NCBI RefSeq assembly: GCF_003627215.1
Contig: NZ_CP032677.1
Coordinates: 2,361,501 to 2,425,500 of the forward strand
DNA: 64,000 nt
Direction of reading: 5' to 3'
DNA from: Pseudomonas sp. Leaf58
GTDB lineage: Bacteria > Pseudomonadota > Gammaproteobacteria > Pseudomonadales > Pseudomonadaceae
Positions 39,740 to 48,315 of this stretch are shown in pieces. The notes under the pieces are model-generated. The model did no database searches and was not told the origin of the DNA. It saw only the letters and a list, made by a program, of their open reading frames with translations. The position numbers and the translations under genes are program-made. Each line of letters starts with the position of its first letter. Within the stretch, counting starts at the first letter, position 1.

Positions 39740-40190
39740 TTCGCCTACTCCACTTGGCCGGTTGACTTAGCGCTCGGCAGCGTTGTTGTCGATCGGCAAG
39801 TAACCGTGCTCGACGTAGTGCTCCAACTTGCTCCAGTTGCTGGTCAAGTAGCCAATGGCCTCGCCCAAGGCATTCTGCGTCGTCACCTGAGTCAGCAATG
39901 ACACGCTGCGCTCCATGCCGCAGCCTTAAGATCTTCATCGCTGCTCTTCCTCAAGTCGCGCTCGACGACATAGAGCTTGTTGCTCAGACATCAGCGCGAT
40001 GTCAGCACGTCTTGTCTTGCCCTCGGGCTGTACCTTTCGTGCTTTGATGAACCTACGGCGTGCATGTGCCCAGCAGCCCAAGCGCTCGACCCCATCCTGC
40101 GCCGCAAGGACGTTGTACCGGCGGAATCATCGGTCATGACATAGCCCCGATACCCTTCCAGTAAGGCGAGTGGGTAGCGGTACTTCGAGC
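39740..40190 (-). pseudogene. IS66-type transposase remnant
   Basis: Reading the minus strand in several frames recovers parts of an IS66 TnpC. The first is KYRYPLALLEGYRGYVMTDD at about 40130-40190. Near 39905-40080 there is a decayed LGCWAHARR-like region, then [20 protein letters not shown] and [13 protein letters not shown] at about 39775-39880, ending in a stop. Both ends of the element and most of the transposase are missing and several frameshifts are needed. It begins just where the Rhs remnant stops, so the insertion probably cut rhs. Confidence 0.85.
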
Positions 40191-40191
40191 G

Positions 40192-40901
40192 TTAATCCTT
40201 GTAGACCCACCGGCCTAACGCGTCATAGCCAAACTCCACAACCAATCGATCATCTTCATAGCGCCGCAACCGGTCATACAGGTCCCAAGTGAACTTGCCT
40301 GTATTACCGTTCTCAATTCGCTCCAGCAGGTTGCCGCGCTCGTCATACCGAAACTCCGTAGCACATTGTCCATCAGATTGCGTGGCGAGTGCGGATTGGC
40401 GGCTGGCGGTGCCTCTGGGGCCAGCAGGTTGCTCGCCGGATCGAAAGCGAACGTCTCCTTCTCGTAGTTTTGGCTGGCTTCGATCAAACGGCCAACTGGG
40501 TCATAGCGATAACGTAGGTCGCCACGGTTCAAGTCTTTGATGTGACACAGCTGTCCTGCTTCGTCGTAACGGTAGTTGCGCGCTGCAATGCGCTTGGATT
40601 CTCCCTGGCGCGCCAAGGTCTGTTCCAGCAACTGGCCATTCGGGCTCCAGGTCTGGCGCTGGATCAGGCCATTACCCTGCACACGGCCGATCTCTCGATG
40701 CAGGTCATCGCGCTCGTAACTGATCAGTTCCTGGTCATCAAGTTTGATGGCCAGCAGATGCCCGCTGCCGTAGGTCAGCCAACTGGCCCGGTGCCCATCG
40801 GGGCGGGTGGTGGCGATACGGTGGTTGAGAGCATCGTATTCATGGGTGAACACGGCAACCTGTGACTTTGTAAGGTAATCCAGCCACTGGTGCTCGCGCG
40901 T
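40192..40901 (-). pseudogene. Rhs-repeat protein remnant
   Basis: An Rhs/YD-repeat segment: FTHEYDALNHRIATTRPDG, YRYDEAGQLCHIKD, LRYRYDPVGRLIEASQN, then after a frameshift near 40350 YDERGNLLERIENGNTGKF and LYDRLRRYEDD to a stop at 40192. Rhs proteins are very large T6SS effectors or their shells; only about 230 codons remain, with neither the N-terminal PAAR part nor a toxin tip. Its 5' side is fused to a VgrG fragment. Confidence 0.88.
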
Positions 40902-41179
40902 ATTGTAACGGGTGTGACGGTGGCCGGTTTTGCCTTGCTCGAAGCTGCTGATCAGGCCGTGCACATGGCGTACTGGCTGCTCTTGCTGCCAGATGGTCAA
41001 CGCGCGGGCTGGTCGAGCAGGTTGGCGAAGTCGGCATCGTCGGTTTCGCTGACCAATTCGAGGGTGAGGCGGTACAGCTCGCTGATCCCTTCAGTCAGTT
41101 CGAACGACACCACATCGAACGCTATCGCCTCATCGGCAGGCGTGGTGAAGGTAAAACGCACATCATTCAAGTTGCTCAT
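40902..41179 (-). pseudogene. VgrG N-terminal remnant (frameshifted)
   Basis: The ATG at 41179 after AGGAG begins MSNLNDVRFTFTTPADEA, a VgrG N-terminus (T6SS spike), which ends in a stop at 40997. The homology goes on in the next frame as LTIWQQEQPVRHVHGLISS to GKTGHRHTRYN. The break fits a two-base CG expansion in GCGCGCG. After about 95 codons the sequence jumps into Rhs repeats, so most of vgrG has been deleted. The 63-bp element at 41265 lies upstream. Confidence 0.88.
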
Positions 41180-41264
41180 GCAGACTCCTGCTGTTCATTC
41201 CTTCGGACAGGTTCATGGAGCCGAGCGCGTTGTGAAACGCACGGCGAAAGTGCACGCAAGACCG

Positions 41265-41327
41265 TAGCGAGGAATCCGTTCCAGGTCGCTGCCGATACTT
41301 CCTAAAGAGCTGTAGGAAGTTTCGCTA
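41265..41327 (-). promoter_or_regulatory. T6SS-cargo upstream element, copy 1 (vgrG remnant)
   Basis: On the plus strand it begins TAGCGAGGAATCC and ends AGCTGTAGGAAGTTTCGCTA, so its ends are inverted (TAGCGA...TCGCTA). It shares both ends, length and orientation with the elements at 58447 and 62524. It lies 86 bases upstream of the vgrG start. Confidence 0.8.
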
Positions 41328-41421
41328 AATGCAGCGCTTATCGTTTTTATGGGTGAAGCCGTACTTGCTGCGCCGATAGGCGCAGTGACTGTTGAGTCAG
41401 GTCAATTCGTTCGGGTAGAAG

Positions 41422-41823
41422 TTATGGCTGCAACAGGGTTTGCAGCGAGGCCAATACTTGTTCGGTAATGCCGTTGAGTTTGCTGGCGAAGTACACATAG
41501 ACGCCGGTACAGCACACACCCATGACGGCCCACGGCGTCCACCAGGGCAACTGGCGGTTCATGCGATAGTGGCGGGGTGCGATGTTGGTGAACGGGTCGG
41601 TCAAACGTTGCGAGGGGTCTCTGGGGCCGCGTAGCTCCGCGATCCGTTTGCGCAGACGCTCCATCCAGATTTCCAGCGCCTGATCGCCGTTGGTCTGGTT
41701 GGCGTATTTGCCCCGGTAACCCAATGCCAGGCACCAGAACAGGAACACGAACAGGTCGCAGCGCTTTTCCGGCGCCTCCAGCAGGCGCTCCAGCACACTG
41801 GATATGTCGGACTTTACGGCCAT
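41422..41823 (-). CDS. Short TssL/DotU-like T6SS membrane protein
   Basis: A 133-residue protein matching the C-terminal half of TssL (DotU), the T6SS membrane-complex subunit: a FLFWCLALGYRGKYAN stretch typical of the cytoplasmic domain, then a single membrane helix (WTPWAVMGVCCTGVYVYF) and a short periplasmic tail. Full TssL proteins are usually 200-260 residues, so the N-terminal half is missing. Yet the ATG at 41823 has a good ribosome site (AAGGAA), so it may be expressed. No other core T6SS gene is nearby. A truncated leftover is the simplest reading; upstream (41824-42069) I see no gene. Confidence 0.7.
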   Translation of the reverse strand: MAVKSDISSVLERLLEAPEKRCDLFVFLFWCLALGYRGKYANQTNGDQALEIWMERLRKRIAELRGPRDPSQRLTDPFTNIAPRHYRMNRQLPWWTPWAVMGVCCTGVYVYFASKLNGITEQVLASLQTLLQP

Positions 41824-42069
41824 GTGTAAATTTCCTTGTCGTATCGCGATCTACGTCTCGCTGTAGGTCGGCGAACAAGATAGGTTGGAGAATATACGCT
41901 GTAGAACCGATTTCATTTGATGGGGCGTAAAAACAGAAGGTGCTGTAAGAAAATTACTTTTCATATGCCTTCCGTTTAATCAGAGGGCTCGAAACAGCAC
42001 AGTCCAGGTAACGAGGCTGGAAGAGAGTCAGTATTGGCGTGGATATTAAGGTGAGGGCCGGTGAAACGC

Positions 42070-42114
42070 CGAAAGGCCGACATCCACAGCGAACTGTTGT
42101 ATGTCGGCCTTTCG
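42070..42114. terminator. Strong hairpin after the allE-type gene
   Basis: CGAAAGGCCGACAT and ATGTCGGCCTTTCG are 14-base perfect arms with a 17-base loop. It lies 28 bases beyond the ureidoglycine aminohydrolase stop and can end its transcript. Confidence 0.8.
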
Positions 42115-42142
42115 AAGACGGGAGGCTTCGCCCCCCAATGCA

Positions 42143-42979
42143 TCAACGCTTAGGGTTCAGCGTCAGGTGCACATGACGGTTGACGTCTTTGTACAGCAGG
42201 TAGCTGAAGTTGCCTGGGCCGCCGGCGTAGCAGGCCTGCGGGCAGAAGGCGCGCAGCCACATGAAGTCGCCGGCTTCCACTTCGACCCAGTCCTGGTTCA
42301 GGCGGTAAACCGCTTTGCCTTCCAGCACATACAGGCCGTGTTCCATCACGTGGGTTTCAGCGAACGGGATGACCCCGCCCGGCTGGAAGGTAACGATGTT
42401 CACGTGCATGTCGTGGCGCATGTCGGCCATGTCGACGAAGCGGGTGGTTTTCCAGCGGCCTTCGGTGCCCGGCATTTCGATAACGGTGGCGTTGTCGCGG
42501 TGGGTAACGAAGGACTCTGGCACGTCCAGGCCTTCAACCTTCTGGTAGTGCTTGCGCAGCCAGTGGAAGGTGACGTTGGCCTTGCTGTTGTTGCGCAGGC
42601 TCCACTCGGCACCCGGGGCCAGGAAGGCGTAGCCGCCTGGGACCAGGGTGTGGTGCTTGCCTTCGACGGTGATGTCCAGTTGGCCTTCGACGATGAACAC
42701 CACGGCTTCGGCGTTAGGGTCCAGCTCCGGGCGCTCGCTGCCGCCTTCCGGGGCCAGTTCGACAATGTACTGGGAGAAGGTTTCGGCAAAACCGGTCAGC
42801 GGGCGGGCGATGACCCACATGCGCATCTTGTCCCAGAACGGCAGGTGGCTGGTGACGATGTCACGCATCACGCCTTTGGGGATAACGGCATAGGCTTCGG
42901 TGAACATGGCACGGTCAGTCAGCAGCTCGGTCTGAGCCGGGTGCCCACCGTGGGGGGCGAAGTACGAATGGTTCGACAT
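42143..42979 (-). CDS. allE: (S)-ureidoglycine aminohydrolase
   Basis: A 278-residue bicupin of the UGHY/AllE family, which releases ammonia from ureidoglycine in purine (allantoin) breakdown. Residues NAEAVVFIVEGQLDITVEGK and the second cupin VIPFAETHVMEHGLYVLEGKAVYRL with WVEVEAGDFMWLRAFCPQACYAGG carry the metal ligands and match the family along its length. The ATG at 42979 is chosen. Other allantoin genes are not in the window. It lies downstream of an LLM monooxygenase, 106 bases away on the same strand. Confidence 0.92.
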   Translation of the reverse strand: MSNHSYFAPHGGHPAQTELLTDRAMFTEAYAVIPKGVMRDIVTSHLPFWDKMRMWVIARPLTGFAETFSQYIVELAPEGGSERPELDPNAEAVVFIVEGQLDITVEGKHHTLVPGGYAFLAPGAEWSLRNNSKANVTFHWLRKHYQKVEGLDVPESFVTHRDNATVIEMPGTEGRWKTTRFVDMADMRHDMHVNIVTFQPGGVIPFAETHVMEHGLYVLEGKAVYRLNQDWVEVEAGDFMWLRAFCPQACYAGGPGNFSYLLYKDVNRHVHLTLNPKR

Positions 42980-43085
42980 GGACGATCTCGACTTGTTGTT
43001 CTCTCCCCATGCCGTGAACCGCACCGGCCGGTGCGGCGCAGGGGATGTGGCGACAGAATAGGGGCGAGCGCGCGCCATCTACAAA

Positions 43086-44477
43086 TTAAATGTTGGAATA
43101 CCCGGTATTTGATGGCTGAATGCGAACCTGACGGCCTGCGTGCCCTTCTGGCAAGCGGTCGCCCTGGCCGAACAGCTTGTGGCGCAAAGTGCCGTCGGCA
43201 TAGCTCAGCGGGTAGCGGCCACGCCGTTGCAGTTCGGGCACCAGCAGCTCGACCACCTGGGCCAGGTCGTCCGGCTGCACGGCGTAGGTCAGGTTGAAGC
43301 CATCGATGCCGGTTTGGTCAAGCCAGCTTTCCAGCTGGTCGGCGACCTCGCTGGCGGCGCCCACCAGCACTGGGCCACGGCCGCCCAGGCCGACGAACTC
43401 GGCGGCCTCGCGCACGGTCCAGCGGCGGTTCGGGTCGGCGGCGGTGAAGGCGGCCAGGGCCGCGCGGCCGGCGTCGTTCTCGACGTATTCGATCGGCGCA
43501 TCGGGGTCCAGGCCGGCAAAATCGATGCCGGTCCAGCCGGACAACAGCGCCAGTGCGGCGTCGAGGTCGACATAGCGGCGGTACTCGGCGAAGCGCGCCT
43601 CGGCTTCGTCCTGGGTAGGGGCGACGATCAACAACGCCTGGGCGTAGATCAACACTTCGTCACGGCCACGCCCGGCTGCTTCACTGGCCTGGCGGATGCC
43701 GTCGGCGTAGCGGCGCAGCACCGTGGGCGTCGGCCCGCTGATGAACACGCATTCGGCATGCCGCGCTGCAAACTGCTGGCCGCGTGCCGAAGCGCCGGCC
43801 TGGAACAGTACCGGCGTGCGTTGCGGCGACGGCTGGCACAGGTGCATGCCGGGCACCTGGAAGTGCTCGCCGACATGGTTGATAGGGTGCACGCGGGCCG
43901 GCTCGATGTAGCGCCCGCTGTCACGCTCCAGCAGTACCGCATCATCGTCCCAACTCTTCTCCCACAGCTTGTACAGCACCTGCAGGTATTCCTCGGCCAG
44001 GTCGTAGCGCTGGTCGTGGCCCAGTTGGCGTGCCAGGCCCAGGTTGCGCGCGGCACTGTCGAGGTAGCCGGTGACGATGTTCCAGCCAACCCGGCCATTG
44101 CTCAGGTGGTCAAGCGTGGACATGCGCCGGGCGAAGGGGTAGGGGTGTTCGTAGGTGAGCGAGAAGGTAACGCCGAAGCCCAGGTGCTCGGTCACCCCGG
44201 CCATGGCCGGTACCAGCAGCAGCGGGTCGTTGACCGGCACTTGCACGCCACCGCGCAGGGCGGCTTCGGGGCCGCCCTGGTACACGTCGTAGATACCCAG
44301 CACATCGGCGATGAACAGGGCGTCGAATAGGCCGCGTTCGAGCAGGCGGGCCAGGTCGGCCCAGTAGCTCAGGCGGTTGAAAGCCACGCTGGTGTTGCGC
44401 GGGTGGCGCCACAGGCCGGGGGATTGGTGGCTGGCGGCGTTCATGCTGAAGGCGTTGAAGCGGATTGGGCGAGGCAT
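43086..44477 (-). CDS. NtaA/SnaA/DszA-type flavin-dependent monooxygenase (LLM class)
   Basis: A 463-residue bacterial luciferase-like monooxygenase using reduced FMN: RPIRFNAFSMNAASHQSPGLW, SYWADLARLLERGLFDALFIADVLG, LSNGRVGWNIVTGYLDSAARNLGL and PVLFQAGASARGQQFAARHAE. Members cleave C-S or C-N bonds in sulfonates, sulfones or chelators. The adjacent sulfonate-type binding protein, 16 bases upstream, supports organosulfur use. A flavin reductase gene is not next to it. Confidence 0.92.
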   Translation of the reverse strand: MPRPIRFNAFSMNAASHQSPGLWRHPRNTSVAFNRLSYWADLARLLERGLFDALFIADVLGIYDVYQGGPEAALRGGVQVPVNDPLLLVPAMAGVTEHLGFGVTFSLTYEHPYPFARRMSTLDHLSNGRVGWNIVTGYLDSAARNLGLARQLGHDQRYDLAEEYLQVLYKLWEKSWDDDAVLLERDSGRYIEPARVHPINHVGEHFQVPGMHLCQPSPQRTPVLFQAGASARGQQFAARHAECVFISGPTPTVLRRYADGIRQASEAAGRGRDEVLIYAQALLIVAPTQDEAEARFAEYRRYVDLDAALALLSGWTGIDFAGLDPDAPIEYVENDAGRAALAAFTAADPNRRWTVREAAEFVGLGGRGPVLVGAASEVADQLESWLDQTGIDGFNLTYAVQPDDLAQVVELLVPELQRRGRYPLSYADGTLRHKLFGQGDRLPEGHAGRQVRIQPSNTGYSNI

Positions 44478-44493
44478 GCTGGGTGCGCTCCGC

Positions 44494-45480
44494 TCAAGGC
44501 AACACAGAAGCCGGGTAGACCGCGTCGGCCACCTGCAGCTTGCGCGGAATCAGGCCCAGGCCCTGGAAGGTATCGGCCAGCTTCTGTTGCTCGGCAACGA
44601 TCTGTGGGGTGATGGCCACGGCGTTGTAGTTGCGCCGCTCGCTGGCCACTTCCAGCACGTTGGCGCTGATCCCCAACTGCGGGGCCAACAGCGCGGCGAC
44701 TTCTGCAGGCTTGGCGTTGGCCCACTGGCTGACCTTGCCCAGTTCGACGAAGAAGGTCTTCAGCAGATCGCGATGCTGGTCGGCGAAGCTGGCGGTGGAC
44801 AGGTAGAAGGTGCGGTTGTTGGACAGGCCGCTGCCGTCGCGCAGGTTCTTCAAGCCCGGCTGGCTTTCTGCGGCGGCGAGGAACGGGTCCCACAGGGTCA
44901 CGGCCTGGACGCTGCCCGATTGCAGGGCAGCCACGGCATCGGCGGCGTTGTTGACGTAGGCCGGGGTGATGTCCTGGTAGCTGAGGCCGGCCTGCTCCAG
45001 GGCCACGGCCAGCAGGTACTGGGCATTCCAGCCGCGGCCGGTGGCTACGCGCTTGCCCTTGAGGTCGTGCACGCTGGCCAGGTGATCCTGCTCGCGCACT
45101 ACCAGGCCGATACCGCGGGGGTAGGGCTGCTCAGCGGCCAGGTACACCACCGGCTTACCTGCGGCCTGGGCGAACACCGACGGGGCGTCGGCGGCGTGGC
45201 CGAGGTCGATGGCGCCAGTACTGAGGGCTTCGAGCAACTGTGGGCCGGCGGCGAACTCGTGCCAGCTGACGTTCACGCCTTGCGGCGCCAGGGCCTTCTC
45301 CAGGGCGCCGCTGCCCTTGAGGATGTTTATGCTGTTGAACTTCTGGTAGCCGATACGCAGGGTCTTGGCCTGGTCGGCAAGGGCTTGAGACCAGGGCAGC
45401 AGGGCGCTGGCGACACTGGCCAGCAAGCCGCCGATCAACAGGCGGCGCAGGGGCGAGAAGGCACGGGAGGGCATGGGCAT
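44494..45480 (-). CDS. Sulfonate/nitrate-type ABC transporter binding protein
   Basis: A 328-residue periplasmic binding protein of the SsuA/TauA type, with a twin-residue-like signal sequence ending ASALLPWSQALA. Typical motifs are TLRIGYQKFNSINILKGSG, VSWHEFAAGPQLLEALSTGAIDLGHAADAP and DLKGKRVATGRGWNAQYLL. It captures an alkylsulfonate or a similar anion. Permease and ATPase genes are missing nearby, so it must share those of another cluster. It forms a two-gene unit with the monooxygenase. Confidence 0.92.
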   Translation of the reverse strand: MPMPSRAFSPLRRLLIGGLLASVASALLPWSQALADQAKTLRIGYQKFNSINILKGSGALEKALAPQGVNVSWHEFAAGPQLLEALSTGAIDLGHAADAPSVFAQAAGKPVVYLAAEQPYPRGIGLVVREQDHLASVHDLKGKRVATGRGWNAQYLLAVALEQAGLSYQDITPAYVNNAADAVAALQSGSVQAVTLWDPFLAAAESQPGLKNLRDGSGLSNNRTFYLSTASFADQHRDLLKTFFVELGKVSQWANAKPAEVAALLAPQLGISANVLEVASERRNYNAVAITPQIVAEQQKLADTFQGLGLIPRKLQVADAVYPASVLP

Positions 45481-45671
45481 TGCTCCTTGAGTCGAGTAGG
45501 AAACGATGCGCCCAGACTAAGGAGGTGGCGTTTGGCTTTCAATTTTTATATGCCTATTTGTTAGATTGTTTAGTTATTTTTATATCCTTTTGTTTTGTAA
45601 TGGTTGGTCCATTTCGACATTTTTTTCACATTCGCTTGCTAGGCTCCCCGGCAATTCCGAGGAGCCCCGAC

Positions 45672-46556
45672 ATGCCGCACATCCTGCGCAAGCGCAGCAC
45701 CCGCATCGCCCTGACCGCCAGCACCGGCCTGCTCACGGCCACCCTGGGCTTCTTCGCCTGGCAGAGTTTTTACCCGGTCCAGGCTGCCTCCGGCTGGGAC
45801 GTCAAGGTGTTGCACCGCGACGTGACCAAGGCTGCGTCGCTGCTGCCGCAAGCCGATGGCAGCCTGCTGGTCAGCCGTGAACTGGATGATGGCCGTGGCA
45901 GCATCCTCAAGATCACCGCCCAGGGCGACCGGGTGGTGGTCATCGACAACCTGTCCAAGCCCGACGGCATGGTGGCGGCGCAGGGCGGCTGGGTGTTCAG
46001 CCAGGAAGGTGGCCGCGCTCCGGTCAGCCTGGCCCGTAATGGCCAGGTTACGCAGCTGTTCGACGGCGAGAGCGTGCAAGGCCTGTGGAACGACGGCGAC
46101 CACCTGTACGCCATCGAAGACCGCAAGGGCAATGGCCGCTTGATGCGCTATGACTGGCACAGCGGCCAGGTCGATGTGCTGCGTTCTGGCCTGACCGAAA
46201 CCGAAGGCCTTACCCGCTGCAATGACGGGCGCTTGCTGTACACCGAAAAAGCCAACGGTAAGGTCCGCGCCTTGTCCGAGGATGGCAAAGACCCGGTGGT
46301 GGTCGATGGCCTGCGCAACCCCACGTTCCTGTTCTGCGACCAGCGCGGGCTGTGGATCAGCGAAGACAACACCCACCGTGCGCGGCTGCTGCGCATCGAC
46401 GCCGATGGCGTGCGCCAGACCGTACTGTCGTTCCTCAAGGCGCCCCAGGCAATCGTTGCTGATGGCAAAGGCGGCTACCTGCTGGCCGAAGGTGGCCGCA
46501 ACCGTGTGCTGCACCTGAGCCCACCCGCGGAGCGCAATAGCGCCCAGCGTGACTAG
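45672..46556 (+). CDS. Exported beta-propeller (SMP-30/NHL-like) protein
   Basis: A 294-residue protein with an N-terminal signal or anchor (residues about 11-30; ALTASTGLLTATLGFFAWQ) and a six-bladed propeller of SMP-30/NHL type: LPQADGSLLVSRELDDGRG, LSKPDGMVAAQGGWVFSQ, LTETEGLTRCNDGRLLYTEKANGKV, LKAPQAIVADGKGGYLLAEGG. The role may be a lactonase or a binding protein; I cannot see a clear set of catalytic residues. The 191 bases upstream are AT-rich. It overlaps the convergent DMT gene by 4 bases. Confidence 0.85.
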   Translation: MPHILRKRSTRIALTASTGLLTATLGFFAWQSFYPVQAASGWDVKVLHRDVTKAASLLPQADGSLLVSRELDDGRGSILKITAQGDRVVVIDNLSKPDGMVAAQGGWVFSQEGGRAPVSLARNGQVTQLFDGESVQGLWNDGDHLYAIEDRKGNGRLMRYDWHSGQVDVLRSGLTETEGLTRCNDGRLLYTEKANGKVRALSEDGKDPVVVDGLRNPTFLFCDQRGLWISEDNTHRARLLRIDADGVRQTVLSFLKAPQAIVADGKGGYLLAEGGRNRVLHLSPPAERNSAQRD

Positions 46557-47437
46557 CTGGGCAGGCGCGGCTTGCGGGTAGGCAGCAAGCCCAGTACCAG
46601 CATGCAGCCGAGCAGGATCACCACGCCACCGGCGGCCTGCAGCAGGCTCAGGGCTTCATCGAGGAACAACGCGCCGACCAGCACCGCCACCAGCGTAACC
46701 ACGAACTCCACACTAATGGCTCGGGTGGCGCCAATGCGTGCCACCAGGCCGAAGTACAGCACGTAGGTGGTGGCGCTCATCACCCCGCCGCTGATCAGCA
46801 GGTAAAGCCAATCGCTGGCTTGCGGTACGCTGGGCAGCGGCACCAGCAGCAGCAGGGGCAGGGTCAGCAGCCCGCCAGCCAGGAACGCGCCGCCGGTCAC
46901 CGCCCACGGGTCCTGGCCGCGCAGGTGCAGGCTGGCGTAGTTGCTGCCGTAGGCGGCACTGATGCAGCCCAGCAGTGAGGCGATGCAGCCATGGATGAAG
47001 TCGTCGTCGATTGGCCGGGTCGGGAAACCCACCAGGATGGCGATGCCAGCCATGCCCAGCAGCAAACCAGCCAGGCCTTGCGGGGTGATTTTCTCCAGCC
47101 CCCAGACCCGCCCGATCAGCATCGAGAACAGGGGAATGGTGGCGACGAAAATCGCCGACATCGCCGTGCCGATGCGCGGGGTGGCGTACGACAGGCCAAT
47201 CAGTTGCCCGGCTACGGTGGTGGCGCCGACAACCAGTAACGGTACCAGTAGTGGGCGCAGGCGCAGTGCCCGGCCCAGCAATGCCGCGAGGATTGCCAGC
47301 GTGCCACCGGCAAGCAGCGCCCGCAGGCTGACCGCGCCAACCCAGCCAAAGGCATGCACCACCTTGAGCACCACCAGGAAGGAAAAGCCCCAGGCAATGG
47401 CTAGAAACAGGTAGGCGGCAAGGTCGCGTGGTTGCAT
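46553..47437 (-). CDS. EamA/DMT-family transporter
   Basis: A 294-residue inner-membrane protein with ten hydrophobic segments in two EamA repeats (AYLFLAIAWGFSFLVVLKV, and the second repeat GGVMSATTYVLYFGLVARIGA with VEFVVTLVAVLVGALFLDE). DMT proteins export amino acids or metabolites; the substrate is unknown. It is divergent from the TetR gene at 47615, which may be its regulator. Confidence 0.92.
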   Translation of the reverse strand: MQPRDLAAYLFLAIAWGFSFLVVLKVVHAFGWVGAVSLRALLAGGTLAILAALLGRALRLRPLLVPLLVVGATTVAGQLIGLSYATPRIGTAMSAIFVATIPLFSMLIGRVWGLEKITPQGLAGLLLGMAGIAILVGFPTRPIDDDFIHGCIASLLGCISAAYGSNYASLHLRGQDPWAVTGGAFLAGGLLTLPLLLLVPLPSVPQASDWLYLLISGGVMSATTYVLYFGLVARIGATRAISVEFVVTLVAVLVGALFLDEALSLLQAAGGVVILLGCMLVLGLLPTRKPRLPS

Positions 47438-47614
47438 GGGGCAAGGTCCATCCAGGGCAGAAGGCAGTGGGCAAGCAGGCTAGCGGGTTGTGGGCGGGCA
47501 GTTCAAGGCCGGCCAGCAGCCGCGCGCCAGGGCTACTCGACCAACAGCGTGCTTCCCTGCATGGCCGCGCTCACGGATAATCCCCTCATTCCAATAAACA
47601 GCCTGTGAGTGGGT

Positions 47615-48286
47615 ATGAGTGATTCCGTAGTCAGCCTCGGCCAGCCTGAAACCGAAGGGGGGCGCAAAACGCGCAAGAACAACCCCGAGAAAACCCGTGA
47701 GGACATCCTCCAGGCCGCTATCAACGAGTTTGTCCAGCAAGGCCTGGCCGGGGCCCGTGTCGACGCCATCGCCGAGCGCACCGCCACCTCCAAGCGCATG
47801 ATCTACTACTACTTCGGCAGCAAGGAGCAGCTGTACTGCGAGTGCCTGGTCAAACTGTACGGGGACATCCGCAAGACCGAACAAAGCCTGGACCTGGAGT
47901 CGCTGCCAGCCGAGCAGGCGATTCGTCGGCTGGTGGAGTTCACATTCGATCACCACGACCGCAACGTCGATTTCGTGCGGATCATCTGCACCGAAAACAT
48001 TCACTATGGCGAGTACGTCAAGCAATCACCGGCGATTCGTGAAATGAGCAGCATGGTGCTCGAAGCGTTGGGCAACACTCTGCACCGTGGTGTGCAGGAA
48101 GGCGTATTCCGCGCCGGTATCGAGGTTATTGACTTGCACATGCTGATGAGCTCGTTCTGCTTCTATCGGGTGTCGAACCGCCATACCTTTGGCGAGATCT
48201 TCCAGATCGACTTGTCCGATGAAGAGGTGAAGCAGCGCCACAAAGCCATGATTTGCGATGCGGTGTTGCGGTATATCCGCGCTTAA
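47615..48286 (+). CDS. TetR-family regulator
   Basis: A 223-residue TetR protein. The helix-turn-helix is ILQAAINEFVQQGLAGARVDAIAERTATSKRMIYYYFGSKEQLY in pieces, residues about 30-72. The C-terminal ligand domain is of the TetR_C_15/YcdC-like sort (HHDRNVDFVRIICTENIHYGEYV). The ATG at 47615 is preferred to the GTG at 47609. It is divergent from the DMT transporter and convergent with the GlxA-type gene. Confidence 0.92.
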   Translation: MSDSVVSLGQPETEGGRKTRKNNPEKTREDILQAAINEFVQQGLAGARVDAIAERTATSKRMIYYYFGSKEQLYCECLVKLYGDIRKTEQSLDLESLPAEQAIRRLVEFTFDHHDRNVDFVRIICTENIHYGEYVKQSPAIREMSSMVLEALGNTLHRGVQEGVFRAGIEVIDLHMLMSSFCFYRVSNRHTFGEIFQIDLSDEEVKQRHKAMICDAVLRYIRA

Positions 48287-48315
48287 GTACGGTGGTAGCT
48301 ATTGAGCGCGACTGC

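Noticed and set aside
39611..39901. 96-codon plus-strand frame across the IS66 relic
   Set aside because: It crosses the transposase remnant in antisense and shows no family motif.
40190..41180. Idea that the VgrG-Rhs chimera is a functional evolved effector
   Set aside because: It needs at least two frameshifts, lacks PAAR, gp5-like and toxin parts, and is cut by an IS66 relic.
42101..44330. Two frames of about 395 codons opposite the allE and LLM monooxygenase genes
   Set aside because: Both are antisense to genes with full family motifs, and their translations match no family.
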